Assembly (NCBI GenBank): GCA_021295675.1
Contig: JAGWBY010000030.1
Span: forward strand, 46,511 to 110,510
Direction of reading: 5' to 3'
DNA from: Candidatus Latescibacterota bacterium
Lineage (GTDB): Bacteria; Latescibacterota; UBA2968; UBA8231
DNA length: 64,000 nt
Part shown: piece by piece, positions 54,751 to 62,581 of the stretch
Layout of the letters: each line of letters begins with the position of its first letter
Position numbering within the stretch: position 1 is the stretch's first letter
Notes under the pieces: generated by a model
The model's database searches: none
What the model was told of the DNA's origin: nothing
The model's input: the letters and a program-made list of their open reading frames with translations, nothing else
Position numbers and translations under genes: made by a program

Positions 54751-57090
54751 ATGAATTTTCGCATGGCCCTTGCCATCGTTTTGGTCTTGGGTAGCTATCC
54801 GTTAGCAGCCGACCAGATGCGCTACGACTCGGCGCGCGATTGGCGTCAATGGAACCTGCCCCTAGGTGCGGTGGAATTGACCCCGTCCGGCACGATCCAG
54901 CTCACAAAGATCGAGAAGGGGACCGACGCCGTGCGCGATTTGGGCGAATTCGGCGGCGGCATTCGCAACGCGGGCTCCAACCTCAACACCGCTCGTTTGG
55001 CCATCGACGGCAATCCCGCGACTGGCTGGACACCCGATCCGGAGGCTGACCCAGACGAGTGGTTTATCGAGATTGACTTGGGCCGCGCCGTCTCGGCCAA
55101 AAGCGTCACTTTAGTATTCGACGCCGAGGCTCCGCCTTTTGAACTTTTCGATCTTTTGCTTTCGACCGGCGAGCCGGAGACCGACTTTATCGCCGCGCCC
55201 ATCGAAGGCTCTCTCGTCTACCGCACCAAGGAGCGCTTCAAGGAGAACGCCCGCCACAGGGTGACCTATCTCATCGAAGAAATCGACGCCGAGCCGCTGC
55301 AGTTCATCCGCTTCGAGCCGTTGCTCATAGTGCCCGAAGCCCGCCTCGCCGAAGTCGAGGTCGAGACCATCGGCGACAACATCGCCCTCGGGCTGTTGGA
55401 GCGCGGTGGGGGCGTTGATATCAACATCAATCTCTCCAGCAACGACTCGCAGCCTTTAGGTAAGTCGAGAGCGCTTTTTGACGGCAACTTGTACGAGCGC
55501 TGGCGCGCTGGCACAGCCTCTAGGGGCCTCACCGACATCCTCGCCCACATGGTCCTCGACTTGGGCGCGGTCTATTGGGTCGATCAAACGCGGATTATCG
55601 GCGGCGTGGTCGTGCGCTCCGGCTTTGGTGGCGGCATTACCACCAACCACTATGTTCACCGCCGGCGCTGGGGCTTCCGCTTTTACGAGTTTATGACCTC
55701 GGATGGCTCGCTTTCGCCCGACGGCACCCGCCTGTGGACCAAGCACTTTTCCGGTGCCTCGCCTGGCAGTCAGACCTCCAAGGGCTTGGTCGATCACCAC
55801 TTCGACCTGCTACCGACGCGCTTTGTCCGCATCTGGTGGAAGTACTGGGACACCAGTTGCTATTCCTTTCAGCGGCTCGGCGAGGAGGGCGGTATCAACA
55901 GGGTCCCAGGCTGCGGAGCTGGCGGGACCACGGACGAGATCCAAATTTTCGGCGAAGGTTTTCCGTCGGAGGTCGGCTTCCGCTCACCCCTGATTGACTT
56001 GGGCACCGGCAAAAACCTCAACTCCGTGGAGTGGAGCGGCGACGAGCCGCCCGGTACGCGCATCGAGCTTCGCACCCGCACTGGCAATGAGATCCTCGAG
56101 ACGTACACGTACCGCGACAAAAACGGCAAAGAGGTCACCGAGAGGAGGTACAACAAGCTCATTCCCAGCTTCAAAGGCCCTATTGACACCACCCTTGCCG
56201 CAGGCGGCGATTGGAGTGCGTGGAGCCGCATCTACAGCTTCTCGGGCGAAGCTTTTCTCTCGCCCTCGCCGCGCCGCTACCTCGAAATCGACGTGCGCAT
56301 GACCTCGGATTCGCCGGCTGTCGGTGCTTCTCTCGACCACTTGGCCGTCAATTTCACCCAACCGCTCGCCAGCCGCGTACTCGGCGAAATTTCACCTCAG
56401 CAGGCCCTACCGGGGATGCTGACGGAATTTACTTATTACTTGCGACCGGAAAACGCCATCGGCTTTGACCGCCTCGCCGTGGAGTCGGACACACCAGTGC
56501 AATTTACGAGCGTCGCCCACAATGGCACCGCGCTCGACGTGCAGATGGACACCACCGCAAGCGGTTTCCTAGTCCATCTGCCCAACCGCATCCGCACCGA
56601 TCAGCTCATTGAGCTAAAATTTCAATCTTCCGTATTTAGGCAATCGACGCGCTTCGACGTCTTTTTGCAGGACAGCAACCAAGACGAGAGCGTGCGCCAG
56701 CGCGTGGACCCGGGCGACGCCACCGACTTGGTCGAGAGCAGCACCAACATCGTCAGCTTGCCGATTTCTCGGGAATTACTCGCCAATATGTCCTTCTCGT
56801 CCAAGGCGATTACCCCTAACGGCGACGGAGTCAACGACGAACTGACGTTGGAAATCGCGCTGGTCAATGTGCTAGCACCGCGCCCCCTGCGATTGCGCCT
56901 GTACGACCTCGCCGGTCGCCCGGTGTACGACCGTAGCGAAGACAGCCGCGCTGGCCTGTACAAGCTGGTTTGGGATGGCCACGACAGCCACGGTGATCGG
57001 GTGTCTCCAGGCCTGTACGTGCTTGAAGTCCTCGTCGAAGGCGATGCTGGCGACGAGAAAACGCAAGCGCTCATTTCCGTGGCTTACTAG
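54751..57090 (+). CDS. secreted discoidin (F5/8 C)-type protein with FlgD-like C-terminal domain (type A)
   Basis: 779 residues from ATG 54751 (MNFRMALAIVLVLGSYPLAA, signal peptide). Around 60-200 is a discoidin-like module (NTARLAIDGNPATGWTPDPE, WFIEIDLGRAVSAKSVTLVF); a second one begins near 235 (GKSRALFDGNLYERW, MVLDLGAVYWVDQTRIIG). Beta-rich middle (GTRIELRTRTGNEILE, WSRIYSFSG, RRYLEIDVRMTSD). The last 100 residues hold FSSKAITPNGDGVNDELTLE and LRLYDLAGRPVYDRSED, ending YVLEVLVEGD ... ISVAY, a gliding/FlgD-like domain common on secreted surface proteins. The paralogue A' is at 60195. No catalytic residues noticed. Confidence 0.82.
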   Translation: MNFRMALAIVLVLGSYPLAADQMRYDSARDWRQWNLPLGAVELTPSGTIQLTKIEKGTDAVRDLGEFGGGIRNAGSNLNTARLAIDGNPATGWTPDPEADPDEWFIEIDLGRAVSAKSVTLVFDAEAPPFELFDLLLSTGEPETDFIAAPIEGSLVYRTKERFKENARHRVTYLIEEIDAEPLQFIRFEPLLIVPEARLAEVEVETIGDNIALGLLERGGGVDININLSSNDSQPLGKSRALFDGNLYERWRAGTASRGLTDILAHMVLDLGAVYWVDQTRIIGGVVVRSGFGGGITTNHYVHRRRWGFRFYEFMTSDGSLSPDGTRLWTKHFSGASPGSQTSKGLVDHHFDLLPTRFVRIWWKYWDTSCYSFQRLGEEGGINRVPGCGAGGTTDEIQIFGEGFPSEVGFRSPLIDLGTGKNLNSVEWSGDEPPGTRIELRTRTGNEILETYTYRDKNGKEVTERRYNKLIPSFKGPIDTTLAAGGDWSAWSRIYSFSGEAFLSPSPRRYLEIDVRMTSDSPAVGASLDHLAVNFTQPLASRVLGEISPQQALPGMLTEFTYYLRPENAIGFDRLAVESDTPVQFTSVAHNGTALDVQMDTTASGFLVHLPNRIRTDQLIELKFQSSVFRQSTRFDVFLQDSNQDESVRQRVDPGDATDLVESSTNIVSLPISRELLANMSFSSKAITPNGDGVNDELTLEIALVNVLAPRPLRLRLYDLAGRPVYDRSEDSRAGLYKLVWDGHDSHGDRVSPGLYVLEVLVEGDAGDEKTQALISVAY

Positions 57091-57316
57091 GGGATTCGCA
57101 GGCAAAAAAATCTTGACAGTCAAGCACATATTTATTTGTTTAACCGATTATATTATTAAAAATGCTCCGAAACATCGCCGAGGAAAGGAGGTCCGCAGTA
57201 CCAACCGCTGCACTTTTAATTTTGAGCAAGCTCGTAATTCTGCCCGTTGAAGCCTTGTGGCGGGCCTTTTCTTTTCACTTTTTACTTCCAGCAACTCTCT
57301 TAAGGAGGATTTAACA
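57091..57316 (+). promoter_or_regulatory. promoter and structured leader of the second CBM9-like gene
   Basis: An AT-rich promoter segment has TTGACA at 57113-57118 and several TATA/TATTA stretches up to 57157. The transcript would carry GAAAGGAGGT at 57183-57192 without a start codon. A small GCAG/CTGC hairpin follows, then a GCCCG/CGGGC stem (57242-57246 with 57261-57265) followed by TTTTCTTTT, which looks like an attenuator. The gene's own ribosome site AAGGAGG begins at 57302. Confidence 0.5.
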
Positions 57317-58228
57317 ATGCGCAAAGTCCTAGCTTTGACTCTAGGCGTATTGCTCGTCGCTGGTGCTGCCTTCGCGCAAGAGCCGGCTGAAGTACCGCTC
57401 TTTTTTGCCGTAGGCATCCCCAGTAACGCCCTGCCCACCATCGATGGCGACAACTCCGATTGGGCTTGGGTTGATCGCAGCTTTGAGGTCACCATTGAAG
57501 ACATGAATCCGCTAACCGGCGGTGCCGACGACGCCGATGATCTGTTCATCGACCTGATCATTGGCTGGAGCGATGCCAACAACCGCGTTCACGCCATGAT
57601 TCACGTCCACGACGACTTCCTGATCGTCGATAAGAACCCCACCTGCACTTTCCGCGACGACAACTGCGAAGTGCATTTCGATCCCGACAACCAAGGCGGC
57701 GGCCCGTACTCGGCGCCCAACGACCAAGACTTGCAGCCGGCCTACCAGATGTGCCTGAGCTTCTCCGAGCAGTTCTCGCGGGTGCAGATGTACAACGGCG
57801 CATTGGGCAATTTCGAGCAGGACGCCCTGAACTTCTGGTGGACCCACACGGACTTCGTCGAGGCCGGTCACGTCAACCAAGGCCAAGAGTACTACTACGA
57901 GTTCAGCGCCGAACTGATGGACCCGCTCTCGATCAGCGGCGGCCCAGACGCCAGCACGGTGTGGACGCTCGCGGCCGAGCAGACCATCGGCATGTCGATC
58001 TCGATTGACGACGCCGACGAAGGTCTCAACGCCAACGGCAACGATCCACTCTCTGAGGAATGCTGCGAGAACGGTTTCTTCTGGCAGGCCCAGTACAGCA
58101 TGGCCGAGCAGTTTATGAACTCCGGCGGCATGCCCGATATCTTCCTGACTCCGATCGAAGAGGTGGACACGGCGGTCGAGGAAAGCTCTTGGGGCCAAAT
58201 CAAGTCGCTGGTAGGCGAAGAGCTCTAA
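57317..58228 (+). CDS. secreted CBM9/DOMON-like protein (paralogue 2)
   Basis: 303 residues from ATG 57317 after AAGGAGG. Signal peptide MRKVLALTLGVLLVAGAAFAQ. Mature start EPAEVPLFFAVGIPSNALPT, then IDGDNSDWAWVDRSFEVT and the conserved DNCEVHFDPDNQGGGPYSA core, FWWTHTDFVEAGH and EECCENGFFWQAQYSM. It is nearly collinear with the 48689 gene. A strong ribosome site, its own promoter and a strong terminator suggest high expression as a single gene. It is flanked by the discoidin-FlgD genes. A glycan-binding role is inferred from the fold. Confidence 0.82.
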   Translation: MRKVLALTLGVLLVAGAAFAQEPAEVPLFFAVGIPSNALPTIDGDNSDWAWVDRSFEVTIEDMNPLTGGADDADDLFIDLIIGWSDANNRVHAMIHVHDDFLIVDKNPTCTFRDDNCEVHFDPDNQGGGPYSAPNDQDLQPAYQMCLSFSEQFSRVQMYNGALGNFEQDALNFWWTHTDFVEAGHVNQGQEYYYEFSAELMDPLSISGGPDASTVWTLAAEQTIGMSISIDDADEGLNANGNDPLSEECCENGFFWQAQYSMAEQFMNSGGMPDIFLTPIEEVDTAVEESSWGQIKSLVGEEL

Positions 58229-58266
58229 ACCGACTTTTTCGCAGTCTTCGTCTTACGTTAAGTTCA

Positions 58267-58303
58267 CAAGGGGAGGGGAATCGATTCCCCTCCCCTTGTT
58301 TTG
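58267..58303 (+). terminator. intrinsic terminator, 32-bp perfect palindrome
   Basis: CAAGGGGAGGGGAATC at 58267-58282 is followed directly by its exact complement at 58283-58298 and then TTTTG. It lies 38 nt after the CBM9-like stop. The stem is purine-rich on one side, like the hairpin after paralogue 1 near 47709. Confidence 0.85.
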
Positions 58304-58331
58304 TCTATGGGAATGAGAGGCCACGCGCGCT

Positions 58332-60131
58332 ATGTTCAAATGGCGATTTAGGCTGTTGATTTGCATTGCGTTGGGCGCTAGGGCGGCTAGTGCCGTAGAA
58401 GTGTGGACTGCGGGAGGCTCTGGTTTTGCATGGGACGATGTCGGCGAACTGACCGGACTCACTACCGACGCATCCGTCCTGCTCCCGGCCGTGGTGGACT
58501 CGACCACAAATGCCGTCGAAAACCTCACCCTGAGGCGGCGGGGTGGCAACATCTCTTCGCCACAATCGCGCGAGGAGCTGACCGGCCTACTCACCGACGG
58601 TAATGCCGAGACCTTCTGGCGCGTCACTCGCGAGCGACGCCCCGACGGCACCTCCATGGTCATCGACTTAGGCGCGATCTTGCCGATCAATCGCATTCGC
58701 TTTCAGGGCAATCCCGACATTTTCCTCCGCGCCTATGAGCTTTTTGTTCACGATGGCAATCCCGCGCAACTGCGAGAAGACCGTCCGATCGCCTTCATCA
58801 ACCAAGTCAGCGCCAACCTCGAACAGAGCGAACCGGATATCGATGCGTCCATTCCTCTTCAGTTTGTGCGCTTCATTCGCCTGATTAGCCGCTCGGGCCA
58901 AGAGTTCATCATCGAGGAAGTCGAGGTCTTTGGCGATGGCTTCGCGCCCACCGGCAGTTATCTCTCCGAAGTCATTGATCTGGGCGAGGCGGCCAACTTC
59001 GGCCAACTTCGCTTGCAGACCCGCTTCGATCCTTTGACCAACGTGGTATTGCAGACGCGCACGGGCACAGTACCCGACCCTAAAATTTACTATCGCAAAA
59101 CCGAGGTCTTTGAGGGAGAGGATCGGCAGGAAGAGCCCATCTTGCCGATAGGCTCGCCCGAGGCGGCCGACGAGTACGACGATCTGACCTCGTCCGACAA
59201 GGGCGCGATCATCGACAACATCGACGAGTGGAGCCCTTGGTCGGCACCATACGAAGACTTCTTTGGCGATCTACTCTCTCCGGGCAACCGCCGCTACGTC
59301 CAGTTCCGCTTGGTGTTTTCGTCCGAGGACGCGCGTCAGTCTGCCTTTGTCGACTCGTTATCCTTTGACTACTCGATCCCGACGTTGGCCGAAGACCTGA
59401 CGGCCGAAGTTTCTCCAGCCACGGTTACTCTCGGCGAGAGCAATACCTTCGACTACTACATCCGCTCGACTTTCGGCGAGGCCAACGACGGGTTCGACCG
59501 CGTCGAGATCCGCACGCCTTTCAAGGCGACGGTCAATAGCGTAGAGCTAGACGGGGTACCCATTGCCTTTACAGAAGATGACGCACAGGACGAGAACAGG
59601 CTGGCCATCCAACTGACCGACGACCGAGTGACCGAATCGGGCCAGCTTTTGCGCATCCGCTTCGAGGCCATGGTGACCGTCTATGGCACCACTTTTTTCG
59701 CCAAGGTCTTCGACAGTCAGACCGGCGAACTCGGCCAAGACGTAGTGGCTGGAGACGCCACCCCCGAAGCCCAAGCCGATCGGCTGGCCATCCAAGGCGT
59801 GTTGCGCCAAGAACTCGTCCTCGAGTTGCAGGCTGATCCGCCGGTCTTCAGCCCCAACGGCGACGGAGTCAACGACCAGTTACAGGTGTCTTATATCTTG
59901 CTGCGCGCCCTCTCGCAGGTGCCCGCCGATCTAAGCGTGTACGACCTCGCAGGCCGCCCGGTGCGATACCTGCAAAAAAGCGGCGCACTTAACGGGCCGC
60001 AGCAAGTGACTTGGGACGGCTTGGACGAGAGTGGAGCCACAGTACCGCCTGGGCTCTACATCCTGCGGCTTTCCATTGATACGGATACCGGCTCTGAGGA
60101 CCGGTCGCTGCTGGTGGGGCTAGCGTACTGA
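58332..60131 (+). CDS. secreted discoidin-type protein with FlgD-like C-terminal domain (type B)
   Basis: 599 residues. Signal peptide (RLLICIALGARAASAVE). Discoidin-like module at about 80-215 (LTGLLTDGNAETFWRVTRE, SMVIDLGAILPINRIRFQG, FVRFIRLISRSGQEFIIEEV). A beta-sandwich middle with SEVIDLGEAANFGQLRLQTR and WSPWSAPYEDFFGDLLSPGNRR. FlgD-like tail with VFSPNGDGVNDQLQVSYILL, LSVYDLAGRPVRYLQKSG and VPPGLYILRLSID, ending VGLAY. Shares its middle and end with the partial 62582 gene rather than with type A. No enzymatic motif found. Confidence 0.82.
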   Translation: MFKWRFRLLICIALGARAASAVEVWTAGGSGFAWDDVGELTGLTTDASVLLPAVVDSTTNAVENLTLRRRGGNISSPQSREELTGLLTDGNAETFWRVTRERRPDGTSMVIDLGAILPINRIRFQGNPDIFLRAYELFVHDGNPAQLREDRPIAFINQVSANLEQSEPDIDASIPLQFVRFIRLISRSGQEFIIEEVEVFGDGFAPTGSYLSEVIDLGEAANFGQLRLQTRFDPLTNVVLQTRTGTVPDPKIYYRKTEVFEGEDRQEEPILPIGSPEAADEYDDLTSSDKGAIIDNIDEWSPWSAPYEDFFGDLLSPGNRRYVQFRLVFSSEDARQSAFVDSLSFDYSIPTLAEDLTAEVSPATVTLGESNTFDYYIRSTFGEANDGFDRVEIRTPFKATVNSVELDGVPIAFTEDDAQDENRLAIQLTDDRVTESGQLLRIRFEAMVTVYGTTFFAKVFDSQTGELGQDVVAGDATPEAQADRLAIQGVLRQELVLELQADPPVFSPNGDGVNDQLQVSYILLRALSQVPADLSVYDLAGRPVRYLQKSGALNGPQQVTWDGLDESGATVPPGLYILRLSIDTDTGSEDRSLLVGLAY

Positions 60132-60194
60132 GCGCGCGACCCGCAGCCGTTCCACTATGGCATCTCATCTAGGATGGACTAAGGGAGCACGGCC

Positions 60195-62539
60195 ATGAAA
60201 ATCACTCGCGCACTATGCTTCGTCATAGCGTTGGGCAGTTTCGCCTTTGGCGAGCGCGTCTCGTTTGACTCTCGCTCAGCTTGGCAAGAGTGGGCGTACC
60301 CGGTCGGTGCCGTAGATCTACAAGCGACCGGCCGCATCCAGCCCGTGCCCGTGCGCAAAAACATCGACGCCGTGCGCAATGCCGAGCACTTTGGCGGCGG
60401 CATCCGCAGCGTTGGCAGCAACGCCCGCGACGCGGGCCGCATCATGGATGGCAATCCGGCGACGAGTTGGTCGCCCGATCCGGCCGACGGCATTGAAAAC
60501 GCCTATATCGAACTCGACTTGGGCCGCTTGGTGACGGCCTCCGAAATCGTCATTACTTTCGACAAGTCCGCACCGCCCTTTGAATTTTTCACCATTCTGC
60601 TATCAAGCGGCGAGAAGTTCTTTACCAACGCACTGGTGCCCGTGGAAGGCACCTTGGGCTACGGCCTCTCCAAGGGAATTGGCTTCAACGAGAGCCACGA
60701 GCTCGTTCTAGACCCCCGCCAGCGCACCTTGGGTTTGAGCGCGTCTGGCTCGGACGACATTGGCGGTGGCTTTGTCGATGGCACTGTCCACGAATTCAAG
60801 GAATCCTCGGGCCTAGTTCGCATCATTCGCATCGAACTGGCCAAGTTTGTCGAGGGTGCCGGCCTAGCCGAGATTTCAGTCTCCTCTATCGGCGACAACA
60901 TCTCCCTCGGGATCATCGAACGCGGTGGCAGCATCGAACTCATCACCGACTTGCAGGCCGTGCTCTCCGGCGGCGAGAACATGGTGGATGGCGATATTGT
61001 CACCAACTGGGGTATGCAGACTTACCACCAGACCCAGACCGGCTTCGACATCTTCAATCGCATCATCTTCGACCTCGGGGCCCATTACTGGATTGACCAG
61101 ATCCGCATCATCGGCGAGCCGGCTGGTGCCCCGTCGCGGATTCGCAGCCGCTACGCCAACTTCTTCTGGTACCAGCTCCTCGCTTCCGACGGCTCGATCG
61201 CCCCAGATGGCACCCTGAATTTCCACGAAATCGCCTTTGTTGACGACAACCCGCTGAACGAGACGACTATTCGCAACTTCGACCACCAATTCGAGTTGCA
61301 GAAAATTCGCTACATCAAGCAGTACTTCCCCTCCTCCCGCCACGGCGGCCAGCGCACAGGCACCCATGGCTCCTACCGCCTCTTCGCCCTGATTAGCGAG
61401 TTCCCGAGTTGCAGCTAACCTCGCCGATCCTCGACCTCGGCGCAGCCAAGGCCCTGACCACGGTCGAGTGGGACGCCGATGTTCCGCCCGGCACGCGCAT
61501 CGAGTTGCGTAGCCGTACCGGCAATGAAGTCGTCGAGAATATTCACTACTTCGACAAGAAGGGCAAAGAGATTACCGAGCGGAGGTGGAACAAGACGCCT
61601 AAGAGCCTGCGCGGGCCGACCGCAACCACGATTTCTGTCGGCTCGGACTGGAGCGTTTGGAGCGATCCTTACGTGACTTCGGGCGCGCTCTTTAACTCGC
61701 CCTCGCCGCGCCGCTATGCCCAGCTCGACCTGCGTCTGATTTCCGATGACCCCAACGCGGCACCGTCGATCAATACCTTGCACTTGAATATGGAAAATCC
61801 CATTGCCCTTGAAACCCGCGCCGAAATCTTCCCCAGCCAAGTCGAACCAGGCGTCAAGAAGGACTTTACGTACTTCGTTCTGCCGACCTTTGGCGGGCGC
61901 TCGCAGGGCTTTGATCGCCTGACCATGACCGCGTCCGTGCCCGTTGACTTCACCAGTTTAACGTTGGGTGACGAGCCGGTAGAGGTCGCAGTCACCCCAA
62001 TCGCCGAGGGGTTTGTCGTTGATCTACCGGCCACGATTCGTCGCTCAGAGCTAATCGAGCTCTCGTTCAGCAGCACCATTTACCAAAATCAGACGCGCTT
62101 CGATCTTTTCCTCGGCAACAGCAACCTCGGCACCGACGTGCGCCAACTCGTTGATCAAGGCGACGCCAACGCCGATGTGCCGAGCGAATCCGTCTCCGTG
62201 CAACTGCCGATCAACAACCTCTTGCTGGCCAACATCGCCCTTTCGACGCCCGTGCTCACGCCCAATGGCGATGGGATCGGCGACGAGCTAGCCATTGAAT
62301 TCGACGCGCTCAAGCTGGTGACGCCGCGGCCCATTCGGGTCCACATCTACGACTTGGCCGGCCGCAACGTGCGCGCGCTCGACAGCGGCGATGGGTTGGC
62401 TCGACGCTACCACTTCACTTGGGATGGCCGCGATAGCGACGGGGCGCTCGTGAGGCCGGGGACCTATCTAGTGCAGATCGAAATTGCCGGCGACTCCCAG
62501 ACCGAGACGGTGCAGCGGATCGTACCGGTGGCCTACTGA
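60195..62539 (+). CDS. secreted discoidin-type protein with FlgD-like C-terminal domain (type A'), frame-broken
   Basis: About 780 codons, GGAG before ATG 60195. Signal peptide (LCFVIALGSFAFG). The layout matches type A: RSAWQEWAYPVGAVDLQATG, GRIMDGNPATSWSPDP, a second module GENMVDGDIVTNWGMQTYHQ and FDLGAHYWIDQIRIIG. The frame stops at LISEFPSCS near 61405 and resumes as ELQLTSPILDLGAAKALTTV. Type A has an extra FGEGFPSE-like block here, so about five or six residues are missing; the site is GAGTTCCCGAGTT, a direct repeat of GAGTT. The tail has VLTPNGDGIGDELAIEFDAL and VHIYDLAGRNVRALDSGDG, ending PVAY. Confidence 0.82.
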
Positions 62540-62581
62540 AGGGGACTGCTTTTGCCCACCTTACAGCAAAAAGGAACAGCG

